A stretch of 64,000 nucleotides of DNA. Source: Pontibacillus chungwhensis BH030062 (GTDB lineage Bacteria > Bacillota > Bacilli > Bacillales > BH030062). Made by a program: the position numbers and the translations under genes. Shown one piece after another: positions 1 to 9,212 of this stretch. The notes beneath the pieces were generated by a model. That model was not told where the DNA came from. It made no database searches and saw only the letters and a list, made by a program, of their open reading frames with translations. The DNA is taken from positions 186,001 through 250,000 of the forward strand of contig NZ_AVBG01000001.1 in the NCBI RefSeq assembly GCF_000770675.1, read 5' to 3'. Each line of letters opens with the position of its first letter. The stretch's first letter is position 1.

Positions 1-1
1 T

Positions 2-721
2 ATGAAAACATGTTTTATATTAGGGGCTAGTGGAGGGATCGGGCAAGCTATTGCTAAAAAGCTTGCTCGATCTGGCTACAGCCTTATTTTACATTACCAA
101 ACAAATCAACATGCGATTGAACAATTATGTCATTCACTTCCTGATGGGACTGTACTACAAACCGTACAGTGTGATCTTCGTAATGAGCCTAGTATAGATG
201 AAATGATCAAGAGCATCGTGTGTCCAGTGGATACATTAGTATTTGCTAGTGGGACAAGCTTGGTCAAACTCTTCCAAGATGTAACATCTAAGGAGATGGA
301 GGATTTGTTATTGATTCATATTAAATCCCCGTGGCTTATTTCCCAACGCCTCCTTCCTCATATGATTAAACAAAGAAAAGGTCACATTGTCATGATCTCT
401 TCTATCTGGGGGGAAGTAGGTGCAAGCTGTGAGGTGGTGTACTCTTCTGTTAAAGGTGCTCAGGATAGCTTCGTAAAAGCTCTGGCAAAAGAAGTTGGCC
501 CCTCAGGTGTACATGTGAACGGTATAAGACCCGGCTTTATTCAAACGGATATGAATGCACATTTTTCAAGCGAAGATCTCTCTCAAATTAAAGAGGAGAT
601 TCCATTAGGAAGGCTAGGGGAACCGCGAGATGTTGCTGATGCTGTTGAGTTTTTAGTTGGAGATGGTTCTTCTTATGTACATGGCCAAATGCTAAATGTA
701 AATGGCGCTTGGAGTGGTTGA
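2..721 (+). CDS. ymfI: SDR-family oxidoreductase YmfI (FabG-like)
   Basis: A 239-residue short-chain dehydrogenase/reductase that begins one base inside the window. The Rossmann nucleotide-binding motif GASGGIGQA lies at residues 8-16 and the active-site motif YSSVK (Tyr and Lys) near residue 147, with a Ser-Ser pair about 14 residues upstream. The C-terminus ends in the FabG-like GQMLNVNGAWSG. Its position before ymfJ, ymfK and rodZ matches B. subtilis ymfI. The substrate is unknown; the family reduces carbonyl groups with NAD(P)H. The ATG at base 2 aligns with the usual SDR start, but the ribosome binding site lies outside the window. Confidence 0.9.
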   Translation: MKTCFILGASGGIGQAIAKKLARSGYSLILHYQTNQHAIEQLCHSLPDGTVLQTVQCDLRNEPSIDEMIKSIVCPVDTLVFASGTSLVKLFQDVTSKEMEDLLLIHIKSPWLISQRLLPHMIKQRKGHIVMISSIWGEVGASCEVVYSSVKGAQDSFVKALAKEVGPSGVHVNGIRPGFIQTDMNAHFSSEDLSQIKEEIPLGRLGEPRDVADAVEFLVGDGSSYVHGQMLNVNGAWSG

Positions 722-804
722 TTTTCGTTAAGCGGATGAATAATTCTTTCCTTCTACACAAATGATAAGGGTGTAAGTTCGAGTCATATGAAGGAGGAAT
801 AACC

Positions 805-1062
805 ATGTCTGTATTAGATAACTGGGATTCTTGGAAAGACTTTTTAGGTGATCGTCTTCATCAAGCTGAAGGCGATGGTTTAGATGACCGTGCCGTATCA
901 GAGTTGGCTTACGAAGTAGGCGATTACTTAGCGAACCAAGTGGATGCCAAAAATGATCAAGAAGCGGTTCTTCGTGATCTATGGAGTGTTGCTTCTAAAG
1001 AAGAACAACATGCCATTGCAAACATGATGGTTAAGTTGGTCCACAATAACGGTACGAAGTAA
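805..1062 (+). CDS. ymfJ: DUF3243 protein YmfJ
   Basis: An 85-residue acidic soluble protein of the DUF3243 family, found next to ymfI in Bacillaceae. A strong ribosome binding site (AAGGAGG at 791-797) sits 7 bases before the ATG. No catalytic motif or membrane segment is visible. It is followed immediately by a strong terminator, so it probably ends the upstream operon. Function unknown; the identification rests on the family sequence and synteny. Confidence 0.88.
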   Translation: MSVLDNWDSWKDFLGDRLHQAEGDGLDDRAVSELAYEVGDYLANQVDAKNDQEAVLRDLWSVASKEEQHAIANMMVKLVHNNGTK

Positions 1063-1092
1063 TAAGAGGGGGATGTCCCCCTCTTATTTTTT
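1063..1092 (+). terminator. Rho-independent terminator of ymfJ
   Basis: Perfect hairpin TAAGAGGGGG/CCCCCTCTTA with a 3-base loop, followed by a T-rich tract, starting at the ymfJ stop codon. Confidence 0.9.
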
Positions 1093-1248
1093 ATTGTTAT
1101 AAGAAATAACAACATTAAACTTGAATATAGCCTTCTGGAAAAAAGAATAGGCGAAATGATTCAAGAGTAGAGTGTTTGGGTACGTATAAGAATAGGTGTG
1201 TATAATAAAACGTTTCTTAAATCAAGACATTATATCCTTTTCTAATAT

Positions 1249-1277
1249 TTGAAAATCATTTATGATAGTAATAGTAT
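1249..1277 (+). promoter_or_regulatory. SigA-type promoter of ymfK
   Basis: TTGAAA at 1249-1254 and TAGTAT at 1272-1277 with exactly 17 bases between them, about 90 bases before ymfK. The stretch between the ymfJ terminator and this promoter holds nothing else I can recognise. Confidence 0.65.
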
Positions 1278-1369
1278 TCAAAAAACTTGAATTGGAAAAG
1301 TTTATGGATCTATCGGGTAATTAGACCTGATCTTATAGAAGAGGGATTAGGATGGGAAGGAGTTGTGAT

Positions 1370-2161
1370 ATGGAAAAGAAGGAATGGTACTTGGAATATG
1401 AAATCCAAGTAAATAGACCAGGTTTACTAGGAGATATCTCCTCTTTGTTGGGGATGCTTTCAATTAATATTATTACCATTAATGGTGTTGAGGATTCCAG
1501 GCGTGGCATGCTTCTGCTCTGTAAGAATGATGAGCAAATTAATCGTTTAAGATCCATTCTTGAAACGATGGACACGATTAGTATCACGAAGTTTCGTCGC
1601 CCAAAATTGCGTGACCGCTTAGCGGTGAGGCATGGAAGGTATATACATAGTGATATTGATGATAAGAAGACGTTTCGTTTTGTTCGAGAAGACCTTGGGT
1701 TATTAGTAGATTTTATGGCAGAGCTTTTTAAGAAAGATGAACATAAACTTATCGGGATACGTGGTATGCCAAGAGTTGGGAAGACAGAGTCGATTGTAGC
1801 AGCTAGCGTTTCAGCAAACAAGAAATGGTTGTTTGTGTCAAGTACTTTGTTGAAGCAAACCATTCGAAGCCAATTAATTGAAGATGAATATTCATCTGAT
1901 AACGTCTATATCCTTGATGGGATTGTTTCTACGCGTCGTGCCAATGAAAGGCACTGGCAATTAGTGCGCGAAATCATGCGTTTACCAGCTACAAAAGTAG
2001 TAGAACATCCTGATATGTTAGTACGAGAAACCGAATACAAACTGGACGATTTTGATTATATTCTTGAGCTGAGGAATGACGAGAATGAAGAAATTACATA
2101 TGAAACAGTCGACAAGCCAGACTTAGATCAAAAAGACGGCTTTTCCATGTTTGATTTTTAA
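1370..2161 (+). CDS. ymfK: DUF3388 protein YmfK (ACT-like plus P-loop-like)
   Basis: About 263 residues. An upstream ATG at 1352 is in frame, but the ATG at 1370 has the ribosome binding site (GGAAGGAG, 1355-1362) at 7 bases and gives the conserved N-terminus MEKKEWYLEYEIQ, so I choose it. Residues 1-75 look like an ACT-type regulatory fold (NRPGLLGDISSLLG). A Walker-A-like segment GMPRVGKTES follows near residues 133-142. DUF3388 proteins sit beside rodZ in Bacillaceae and have no assigned function. The mix of a ligand-binding fold and a P-loop hints at a regulated nucleotide-binding protein; that is inference. Confidence 0.85.
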   Translation: MEKKEWYLEYEIQVNRPGLLGDISSLLGMLSINIITINGVEDSRRGMLLLCKNDEQINRLRSILETMDTISITKFRRPKLRDRLAVRHGRYIHSDIDDKKTFRFVREDLGLLVDFMAELFKKDEHKLIGIRGMPRVGKTESIVAASVSANKKWLFVSSTLLKQTIRSQLIEDEYSSDNVYILDGIVSTRRANERHWQLVREIMRLPATKVVEHPDMLVRETEYKLDDFDYILELRNDENEEITYETVDKPDLDQKDGFSMFDF

Positions 2162-2179
2162 GATGGAAGGTGTTATGCA

Positions 2180-3169
2180 ATGGAAATAGGTGCTAGATTA
2201 AAGGAAGCAAGAGAGTCCCAAAACATGACTCTCGATGATGTGCAACAAGAAACAAAGATCCAAACTCGTTATTTACAAGCTATTGAAAAAGGGAATTTCA
2301 GCATTATGCCTGGCAAGTTCTACACAAGAGCTTTCATTCGTCAATATGCAGAAGCAGTAGGCTTGGACCCTGAATCCCTCATGGAAGAACACAAAAGTGA
2401 ACTTCCTTCTTCTAGTGAAGAAGAATATATACAATATACAAGGCTGCAACGACAAAAGGATGAATCTCCCTCAGGTAGGAATTCTGCGTTTATGTCATTC
2501 TTGCCAAAGCTTACCATTATTTTATTAATTGTAGGTATTCTTGTTGTTGCCTTAGTGTTCTACCAGAAAACAATGGGTTCAAGCAATGACAATGACAACC
2601 CCACCCAGCAAACAGACGAACCTGTAGATACGTATGAACGCTCTGAAGGTAATGACAATTCTCCAGAAGGAGATGCTAGTAAGGCGAGCTCTGACCAATC
2701 TGAATCCGATGAGGAAGAAGAGAGTAATGATTCATCCAATAGTGAGTCAAAAGAGGATGAGTCCAATGATTCTACCCAAAAAGAGGAACAAAAAGAAGAT
2801 GAAACGAAAGAAGAGCCTAAAAAACAACTCGAGCTAAAAGAAAAAGGGGAATCAACTCCAAATGGTGTAACCCCTATTTCTGTTTATGAACTTCAAAATG
2901 CCGAAGAGCTAAAAATAACGTTCTCTACTGTAAATGGCTCTACGAGTTACGTAGATATTAAAGATGCTTCTGGAAATCTTATTTTTATGGAGAACGCAGT
3001 TAAAGATGGTCAAGAAGTTGATCTTAAGGGCCAAAAAGAAGTGACCATTAACATCGGAAGAACGCCTGGAGTTACCCTTGAAATAAACGGAGAGTCTCTT
3101 GAATATCCGATCTCTCCAGATGAACAAGATGTTCAAAAAATTCGTATCATAAAAGCTTCAGCAGAATAA
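2180..3169 (+). CDS. rodZ: Cell-shape protein RodZ (YmfM)
   Basis: A 329-residue RodZ homologue. Residues 1-75 form the cytoplasmic Cro/Xre helix-turn-helix domain (GARLKEARESQNMTLDDV), which in the family binds MreB. A single transmembrane helix lies near residues 110-132. An unusually long Ser/Glu/Asp-rich linker follows (about 140-225). The C-terminus is the DUF4115 beta domain outside the membrane. It links the MreB cytoskeleton to the wall elongation machinery. The acidic linker suits a halophile. It starts 18 bases after ymfK and is followed by a terminator. Confidence 0.9.
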   Translation: MEIGARLKEARESQNMTLDDVQQETKIQTRYLQAIEKGNFSIMPGKFYTRAFIRQYAEAVGLDPESLMEEHKSELPSSSEEEYIQYTRLQRQKDESPSGRNSAFMSFLPKLTIILLIVGILVVALVFYQKTMGSSNDNDNPTQQTDEPVDTYERSEGNDNSPEGDASKASSDQSESDEEEESNDSSNSESKEDESNDSTQKEEQKEDETKEEPKKQLELKEKGESTPNGVTPISVYELQNAEELKITFSTVNGSTSYVDIKDASGNLIFMENAVKDGQEVDLKGQKEVTINIGRTPGVTLEINGESLEYPISPDEQDVQKIRIIKASAE

Positions 3170-3173
3170 CACC

Positions 3174-3215
3174 AGAAGGGAGTCATCTTGACGATGGGGC
3201 TCCCTTCTTGTATTT
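3174..3215 (+). terminator. Terminator after rodZ
   Basis: Inverted repeat AGAAGGGAG (3174-3182) and CTCCCTTCT (3200-3208) with a 17-base loop and a T-rich tail. Confidence 0.75.
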
Positions 3216-3254
3216 TAAATTTGATTAAGAGAGACTATTGGAGGTCTATTGAAC

Positions 3255-3833
3255 ATGAATATCCCGAATAAAATTACTATCTCAAGAATTTTAATGATTC
3301 CTATTTTTATGGTCCTATTATCGGTTCCTTTTAACTGGGGTACACTGAACATAGGTGAAAATGAGCTGCCAGTTTCTCATCTGATAGCAGCCATACTATT
3401 TATCGTAGCTTCTGTCACGGATTGGGTCGATGGCTATTATGCTCGAAAATATGACCTCGTAACCAACTTGGGGAAATTTCTTGATCCGTTAGCAGATAAA
3501 TTACTTGTGTCAGCTGCTCTGATATCATTAGTTGAATTAGACTTAGCTGCAGCATGGATTGTTATTTTAATTATAAGTCGTGAATTCGCAGTCACAGGAT
3601 TACGTTTAGTTGCAGCTGGAGAAGGTATTGTACTTGCAGCAGGGCAAATGGGTAAGTTGAAAACGTGGATTCAAATTATTGCAGCTTCAGCTCTACTCCT
3701 TCATAATTTCCCGTTTTCTTATATTGGCTTTCCATTTGGAACCATAGCTTTGTATTTGGCTATGGTTATAACAGTGGTGTCAGGTGTTGAGTACTTTATG
3801 AAAAACTGGCATGTAATGAAAGGATCTAAATAA
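3255..3833 (+). CDS. pgsA: Phosphatidylglycerophosphate synthase PgsA
   Basis: Transfers glycerol-3-phosphate onto CDP-diacylglycerol, the committed step to phosphatidylglycerol, in the membrane. The CDP-alcohol phosphatidyltransferase signature is complete: DWVDGYYAR followed by GKFLDPLADKL. Several hydrophobic helices match the family, and 192 residues is the usual length. A TTG at 3249 is in frame, but it lies only 4 bases from the GGAGG at 3240-3244. The ATG at 3255 gives the conserved start MNIPNKITISR. The gene is nearly contiguous with cinA (stop and start one base apart). Confidence 0.93.
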   Translation: MNIPNKITISRILMIPIFMVLLSVPFNWGTLNIGENELPVSHLIAAILFIVASVTDWVDGYYARKYDLVTNLGKFLDPLADKLLVSAALISLVELDLAAAWIVILIISREFAVTGLRLVAAGEGIVLAAGQMGKLKTWIQIIAASALLLHNFPFSYIGFPFGTIALYLAMVITVVSGVEYFMKNWHVMKGSK

Positions 3834-3834
3834 T

Positions 3835-5085
3835 ATGACACAACTTGTTAAAGGTGAAATTGTCGCAGTCGGAACAGAATTGCTTCTAGGGCAAATTGTG
3901 AATTCAAATGCGCAATGGATTTCACAAGAATTAGCAAACAGAGGTGTTGGCGTATTTTATCATACGGTTGTAGGTGATAATTTAAGCAGACTCGAAGCTC
4001 AGTTTAAAGAATCAGCAGAACGTTCTGACCTTATTATCATCACGGGAGGATTAGGACCTACTGACGATGATCTGACTCGTGAGGCAGCGGCCAACGTCAT
4101 GGGAAAAGACATTATACAAGACGATGAGGCATTAGCTTCAATTGAAGCATACTACGCTCGAAACAACCAACAAATGACGCCGAATAATAAGCGTCAAGCA
4201 CGAATTATCGAGGGAGGAGATCTGCTTCATAATCGTGTAGGTATGGCTCCTGGATTTGTTGTTCAACAAGGCCAGAAATTATGGGTGTTCCTTCCTGGTG
4301 TACCAAGAGAAATGAAAGCTATTTTAGAAGATGATGGTTTTAAATATATAGAGAAATATTTCAACATTAATCAAACTATCCAATCTCGCATGTTGCGTTT
4401 TATTGGAATTGGGGAATCCCAGCTTGAACATGACCTGAAAGATTTAATTGAGGGACAATCTAATCCTACAATAGCCCCTTTAGCCAGTGCGGGGGAAGTG
4501 GGGCTACGTCTTACAGCAAGATCTGATTCTGAGGAAAAAGCTGTGTCGCTTATAGAGGAAGCAGAACAAGAAATTAAAAAACGGATTGGAAAGTACTGCT
4601 ATGGCACCGATCAAGATACTATTCAATCTAAGGTGATGCAGTTACTGCGAGAAAAAGAACTTACAATAAGTGCCGCTGAAAGCATAACCGGTGGACGTTT
4701 CACTGACACCCTTGTTTCATTCGAAGGAGCTTCCTCTATATGTAAAGGTGGGATCGTATCTTATTCTAATGAGTCTAAGAAAAGTCTATTAGATATACCA
4801 GAGCTCATTCTAGGTGAATACGGAGCGATATCAGAAGCTTGTGCTATGTCAATGGCTGTGAATGTATCAGAGAAACTTAACAGTGATATAGGGATTAGTT
4901 TCACAGGTGTAGCAGGTCCTGATCCTTCAGAAGGTCAAGAAGTAGGTACGGTTTATATTGGAATTTATGTAGATGAAAACCAACCAATCGTTAAATGTTT
5001 TCACTTTAATGGTGATCGTGATATGATTAGACACCGAAGTGTTAAAAAAGGTTATGAACTTTTATATAATTTATTAAAATCGTAA
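3835..5085 (+). CDS. cinA: CinA: MoCF-domain and NMN-deamidase-like protein
   Basis: A 416-residue CinA. The N-terminal molybdopterin-binding-like domain contains TGGLGPTDDDLTREA near residues 75-90. The C-terminal CinA domain (from about residue 260) contains SAAESITGGRF and GVAGPDPSEGQEVG, typical of the NMN amidohydrolase/pyrophosphatase family involved in NAD cofactor recycling. It lies between pgsA and recA as in most Firmicutes, where it is often co-transcribed with recA and competence-induced. Here an inverted repeat, a LexA box and a promoter lie between it and recA. Confidence 0.93.
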   Translation: MTQLVKGEIVAVGTELLLGQIVNSNAQWISQELANRGVGVFYHTVVGDNLSRLEAQFKESAERSDLIIITGGLGPTDDDLTREAAANVMGKDIIQDDEALASIEAYYARNNQQMTPNNKRQARIIEGGDLLHNRVGMAPGFVVQQGQKLWVFLPGVPREMKAILEDDGFKYIEKYFNINQTIQSRMLRFIGIGESQLEHDLKDLIEGQSNPTIAPLASAGEVGLRLTARSDSEEKAVSLIEEAEQEIKKRIGKYCYGTDQDTIQSKVMQLLREKELTISAAESITGGRFTDTLVSFEGASSICKGGIVSYSNESKKSLLDIPELILGEYGAISEACAMSMAVNVSEKLNSDIGISFTGVAGPDPSEGQEVGTVYIGIYVDENQPIVKCFHFNGDRDMIRHRSVKKGYELLYNLLKS

Positions 5086-5097
5086 AATCAACAATGT

Positions 5098-5152
5098 GTT
5101 CTCCCTTAAAATTTTGTTTTCATAATAGGATATTTCATTTTTAAGGGAGAAC
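5098..5152. repeat. 14-bp perfect inverted repeat between cinA and recA
   Basis: Arms 5098-5111 (GTTCTCCCTTAAAA) and 5139-5152 are perfect reverse complements around a 27-base A/T-rich loop. There is no T tract after the second arm, so it is not a standard terminator. It could be a weak cinA terminator, an mRNA-stabilising stem or a protein site upstream of recA. Confidence 0.7.
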
Positions 5153-5168
5153 GTCTCATTAAAAACAG

Positions 5169-5182
5169 GGAACATTTATTCG
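5169..5182 (+). promoter_or_regulatory. LexA (SOS) box of recA
   Basis: GGAAC-ATTT-ATTCG matches the Bacillus LexA consensus CGAAC-N4-GTTCG at 8 of 10 positions. It lies just upstream of the recA -35 element, as expected for SOS control of recA. Confidence 0.6.
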
Positions 5183-5190
5183 CATTTTTG

Positions 5191-5219
5191 TTGGCAAATG
5201 ATTAAAAACGCGTTATGAT
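5191..5219 (+). promoter_or_regulatory. SigA-type promoter of recA
   Basis: TTGGCA (5191-5196) and TATGAT (5214-5219) with a 17-base spacer, about 30 bases before the GTG start of recA. Confidence 0.75.
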
Positions 5220-5250
5220 AGGTGTAGTTAATTCGTAAGGGGGAAACAAA

Positions 5251-6288
5251 GTGAGCGATCGTAAACAAGCGTTAGATATGGCTTTACGTCAAATAGAAAA
5301 GCAATTCGGTAAAGGTTCAATCATGAAATTGGGCGAACAAGCTGAAATGAAAGTGAATACAGTGCCAAGTGGTTCTTTAGCTCTTGATGTGGCTTTAGGT
5401 GTAGGTGGATATCCCCGTGGTCGTATCGTAGAAGTATATGGACCAGAGTCTTCTGGTAAAACAACGGTTGCGCTTCACGCTATTGCAGAAGCACAACGTC
5501 AAGGTGGACAAGCGGCATTTATTGATGCTGAGCACGCTCTAGATCCAGTTTATGCACGTGCATTAGGTGTGGATATTGAGAATCTGTTACTGTCTCAGCC
5601 TGATACAGGAGAACAAGCTCTTGAGATCGCAGAAGCCCTTGTTCGAAGTGGTGCAATAGATATTATTGTCATTGACTCTGTAGCAGCTTTAGTACCAAAA
5701 GCTGAGATTGAAGGGGAAATGGGAGACTCACACGTAGGTCTGCAAGCTCGACTTATGTCTCAAGCGCTTCGTAAACTTGGCGGTGCTATTAATAAATCGA
5801 AAACAACGGCTATGTTTATCAACCAAATACGTGAAAAAGTTGGGGTTATGTTCGGTAATCCTGAAACAACTCCTGGTGGACGTGCGTTAAAATTCTATTC
5901 TTCTGTTCGTTTAGAAGTGCGTCGTGCTGAAACGCTTAAGCAAGGAAACGAAATGGTTGGTAATAAAACCAAAATAAAAGTCGTTAAAAATAAGGTAGCT
6001 CCTCCGTTCAGACAGGCTGAAGTTGATATCATGTACGGTGAAGGGATCTCTAAAGAAGGTGAGCTAATCGACATTGGTACTGACCTCGACATTATAACGA
6101 AGAGTGGTTCTTGGTATTCCTATAATGACGAACGAATGGGGCAAGGCCGCGAAAATGCAAAAGGTTATCTTAAAGAAAATCCTGACCGCTACGATGAGAT
6201 CAATACGAAGATTCGTCAGCATTATGACATGTATGATGATCCTGAAGGTGCCAAAGAAAATGGGAACCAGGATACTCTAGATGTTTAA
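5251..6288 (+). CDS. recA: Recombinase RecA
   Basis: A 345-residue RecA, full length. It forms ATP-dependent filaments on single-stranded DNA for strand exchange and triggers LexA self-cleavage. The Walker A motif GPESSGKT is at residues 64-71. The Walker B region ([17 protein letters not shown]) and the L2 loop ([16 protein letters not shown]) are present. The start is GTG with ribosome binding site AAGGGGG at 5237-5243. Its own promoter and LexA box lie upstream and a strong terminator downstream, so it forms a single-gene SOS unit. Confidence 0.98.
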   Translation: MSDRKQALDMALRQIEKQFGKGSIMKLGEQAEMKVNTVPSGSLALDVALGVGGYPRGRIVEVYGPESSGKTTVALHAIAEAQRQGGQAAFIDAEHALDPVYARALGVDIENLLLSQPDTGEQALEIAEALVRSGAIDIIVIDSVAALVPKAEIEGEMGDSHVGLQARLMSQALRKLGGAINKSKTTAMFINQIREKVGVMFGNPETTPGGRALKFYSSVRLEVRRAETLKQGNEMVGNKTKIKVVKNKVAPPFRQAEVDIMYGEGISKEGELIDIGTDLDIITKSGSWYSYNDERMGQGRENAKGYLKENPDRYDEINTKIRQHYDMYDDPEGAKENGNQDTLDV

Positions 6289-6305
6289 TAGATATTGGTA
6301 AACCT

Positions 6306-6336
6306 AAAAATCCTGCAAATGTTGCAGGATTTTTTC
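6306..6336 (+). terminator. recA terminator
   Basis: Hairpin AATCCTGCAA/TTGCAGGATT with a 3-base loop and a run of six T, 18 bases after the recA stop. Confidence 0.9.
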
Positions 6337-6442
6337 CTACATAATGGCAAGCAGTTCTGTGCAGATATAGAGTTATATGGTTACGTGGGTTATTGAACAT
6401 GTAAGAGAATGAATGAAATAGAGGGAGAAATTGGACGCTTCC

Positions 6443-6471
6443 TTGACAATAACCCTCGTCAAGCTTAGAAT
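6443..6471 (+). promoter_or_regulatory. SigA-type promoter of rny
   Basis: Consensus TTGACA (6443-6448), 17-base spacer, TAGAAT (6466-6471). It leaves a long (about 130-base) untranslated leader before the rny start at 6612. Confidence 0.75.
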
Positions 6472-6611
6472 TAATATGTATAATTTTCATTTTTCTTAAC
6501 TTTATACAAAATGTTTTGAATCTTTAAAAACGAAAATGAAAATGAAACAAACATGTACATGCCGACAAACATGTATGGTAAAAAGTGAAAAAGCAAGAGG
6601 AGGTGAATGGT

Positions 6612-8174
6612 ATGGATAACTTAATCACAATCATCCTCATTTTGCTTTTCGTCATCATCGCTTATGTTGTTGGTTATTGGGTTCGGAAGTCCATTGCGGA
6701 AGCGAAAATTTCTAGTGCCGAAGATTTGGCGAAACAAATTGTTGAAGAAGGTCATCGTAATGCGGATGCAGCAAAGAAGGAAGCGCTGCTTGAAGCAAAA
6801 GAAGAGAATCATCAACTTCGTCAAGAAGCTGAAAAAGAAATTCGCGAACGACGCACAGAGCTTCAAAAGCAAGAAAGCCGTTTGATGCAAAAGGAAGAGA
6901 ATCTGGATCGAAAAAGTGAAACGCTTGATAAGCGCGAACTGACGTTAGAAAAGAAAGAAGATTCATTAACTGAAAAACAACAACAAATTGAAGAAACGGA
7001 AAGCAAAGTGGATGAAATGAGAAAGCAGCAACAAACTGAGCTTGAACGTATTTCTGGATACACAACAGATCAAGCAAAACAGGTTATTTTAGAACGTGTT
7101 GAACAAGAAGTTGCTCACGAATCAGCACTTATGATTAAAGAGGCAGAAAACCGCGCCAAAGAAGAAGCAGACAAGAAAGCGAAGAATATTCTTTCTCTTG
7201 CTCTTCAACGTTGTGCTGCTGACCACGTTGCTGAAACAACGGTTTCCGTTGTAAACTTACCGAACGATGAGATGAAAGGTCGTATCATTGGTCGTGAAGG
7301 GCGTAATATCCGTACTCTTGAAACACTTACTGGAATTGATCTTATTATTGATGATACCCCAGAAGCTGTAATTCTTTCTGGATTTGATCCGGTTAGAAGA
7401 GAAATCGCGCGTAATGCGCTAGAAAAACTTGTTCAAGATGGACGAATTCACCCAGCACGAATAGAAGAAATGGTCGAAAAATCACGTCGTGAAGTAGATG
7501 AATTTATAAGGGAAGTTGGTGAACAAACCACGTTTGAAGTGGGCGTTCACGGTTTACACCCAGACCTTGTTAAGATATTAGGTCGTTTGAAGTATCGTAC
7601 AAGCTACGGTCAAAACGTATTGAAGCACTCTACAGAAGTCGCCTACTTATCTGGACTTTTAGCTGCGGAGCTAGGTGAAGACGAAACGTTAGCTCGACGT
7701 GCAGGACTGTTACATGATATTGGTAAAGCGATTGATCATGAAGTAGAAGGTAGTCACGTTGAAATTGGTGTTGAATTAGCGAAGAAATATAAAGAAAATG
7801 ATACCGTCATTAATGCGATTGCTTCACACCATGGAGACGAAGAACCTACTTCAGTTATTTCTGTTCTTGTAGCGGCAGCAGACGCCTTATCTGCGGCGAG
7901 ACCAGGAGCACGAAGTGAAACATTAGAGAATTATATTAAGCGCTTAGAAAAGCTTGAAGAGATTTCTGAGTCCTATGATGGCGTTGAGAAATCCTTTGCC
8001 ATTCAAGCAGGACGAGAAGTTCGTATTATGGTGAAACCAGAAGAAATCGATGACTTGAAGTCCGTTCAACTTGCTAGAGATATAAGGAATCGTATTGAAG
8101 GTGAGTTAGATTACCCAGGTCATATAAAAGTAACCGTTGTTCGAGAAACAAGAGCGGTAGAATATGCAAAATAA
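6612..8174 (+). CDS. rny: Ribonuclease Y
   Basis: A 520-residue membrane-anchored endoribonuclease that initiates mRNA decay. An N-terminal transmembrane helix (residues 3-24) is followed by a long coiled coil (about 30-200), a KH domain with [15 protein letters not shown], and an HD domain with [13 protein letters not shown] choose the ATG at 6612, preceded by GAGGAGGTG. An in-frame upstream GTG at 6585 would add nine unconserved residues. From the KH domain onward the sequence closely resembles B. subtilis Rny as I recall it. Confidence 0.97.
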   Translation: MDNLITIILILLFVIIAYVVGYWVRKSIAEAKISSAEDLAKQIVEEGHRNADAAKKEALLEAKEENHQLRQEAEKEIRERRTELQKQESRLMQKEENLDRKSETLDKRELTLEKKEDSLTEKQQQIEETESKVDEMRKQQQTELERISGYTTDQAKQVILERVEQEVAHESALMIKEAENRAKEEADKKAKNILSLALQRCAADHVAETTVSVVNLPNDEMKGRIIGREGRNIRTLETLTGIDLIIDDTPEAVILSGFDPVRREIARNALEKLVQDGRIHPARIEEMVEKSRREVDEFIREVGEQTTFEVGVHGLHPDLVKILGRLKYRTSYGQNVLKHSTEVAYLSGLLAAELGEDETLARRAGLLHDIGKAIDHEVEGSHVEIGVELAKKYKENDTVINAIASHHGDEEPTSVISVLVAAADALSAARPGARSETLENYIKRLEKLEEISESYDGVEKSFAIQAGREVRIMVKPEEIDDLKSVQLARDIRNRIEGELDYPGHIKVTVVRETRAVEYAK

Positions 8175-8204
8175 TAAAGCGACCCTTTGGGTCGCTTTAT
8201 TTTA
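8174..8204 (+). terminator. rny terminator
   Basis: Perfect 12-bp stem ATAAAGCGACCC/GGGTCGCTTTAT with a 3-base loop and T-rich tail. Confidence 0.9.
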
Positions 8205-8306
8205 TGTCTAAACCTATGTATAATACTAAAAACAGCCACAAAGTCATTTGAACTACCTATATGACTGTGTATCACTGAATGAAACGAAATAAGAGAGGGA
8301 CAAAAC

Positions 8307-9104
8307 ATGAAAATATTATTCGTTGGAGACGTAGTAGGCTCACCGGGCCGCCAAATGGTAGAAGATTACTTGCCTAAATTAAAAAACTCTTACCAACCAC
8401 ACTTCACTATTATTAATGGTGAAAACGCAGCTTCTGGTAAAGGGATTAATCATAAGATCTATCAAAAATTTCTTGAACTTGGGGCGCAAGCTGTTACATT
8501 AGGGAATCACGCTTGGGATAAAAAAGAAATTTTTGATTTCATTGATGATGCTGATAAAATGATACGCCCAGCCAATTTCCCTGAAGGAACGCCTGGGGAT
8601 GGTATTATGTATGTGAAAGATAATGGCGTAGAGTTAGCTATTATTAACTTGCAAGGCAGAACCTTTATGCCACCATTAGATGATCCCTTTAAAAAAGCGG
8701 ATGAATTAGTTAAAGAGGCAAAGAAACGAACAAATCTTATATTTGTAGATTTTCATGCTGAAGCAACTTCTGAGAAGCAAGCCCTAGCTTGGTATTTAAA
8801 CGGTCGAGTAAGTGCTGTTGTCGGGACGCATACTCACGTTCAGACTGCAGATGACCGTATTCTATCGGATGGAACAGCTTATATAACCGACGTAGGAATG
8901 ACAGGTCCTTATGATGAGATTTTAGGGACAGACAAGGAAGCGGTCATTAAGAAATTTCTTACAAATTTACCAGTACGTTTTGAAGTTCCAAAAACGGGAA
9001 GAACACAACTAAGTGCATTCCTTGTTGATGTGGATGCCTCCTCCGGCAAAGCACGTAAAGTTGAGCGAATCCTAATTAACGATGATCATCCATTTTTTAG
9101 CTGA
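8307..9104 (+). CDS. ymdB: Cyclic-nucleotide phosphodiesterase YmdB
   Basis: A 265-residue calcineurin-like metallophosphoesterase of the YmdB family. In B. subtilis this enzyme hydrolyses 2',3'-cyclic nucleotides and is needed for biofilm and late adaptive gene expression. Metal-binding motifs are visible: GDVVGSPGR (7-15), NGENAASGKG, GNHAWDKKE, DFHAEATSEK and GTHTHVQTAD, with metal-binding Asp, Glu, Asn and His residues. It lies between rny and spoVS, as in B. subtilis. An AGAGAGGGA ribosome binding site precedes the ATG. Confidence 0.93.
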   Translation: MKILFVGDVVGSPGRQMVEDYLPKLKNSYQPHFTIINGENAASGKGINHKIYQKFLELGAQAVTLGNHAWDKKEIFDFIDDADKMIRPANFPEGTPGDGIMYVKDNGVELAIINLQGRTFMPPLDDPFKKADELVKEAKKRTNLIFVDFHAEATSEKQALAWYLNGRVSAVVGTHTHVQTADDRILSDGTAYITDVGMTGPYDEILGTDKEAVIKKFLTNLPVRFEVPKTGRTQLSAFLVDVDASSGKARKVERILINDDHPFFS

Positions 9105-9140
9105 TTATTTGAATTTTTAGAAAAATTCGTTCATAATAGG

Positions 9141-9167
9141 AGGGAATAACTTTTCAACTCCATGAAT
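9141..9167 (+). promoter_or_regulatory. Possible SigH promoter of spoVS
   Basis: AGGGAAT (9141-9147) and GAAT (9164-9167) with 16 bases between. This resembles the SigH pattern AGGAWWW...GAAT. spoVS is SigH-dependent in B. subtilis. The match is partial. Confidence 0.4.
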
Positions 9168-9212
9168 ATAGTAGAAATGGAAGAATCTTAGGTTACGAAG
9201 GAGGAACTAGTA

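Noticed and set aside
1333-1863. 176-residue minus-strand frame across ymfK
   Set aside because: Shadow of ymfK, which has synteny, a ribosome site and family motifs.
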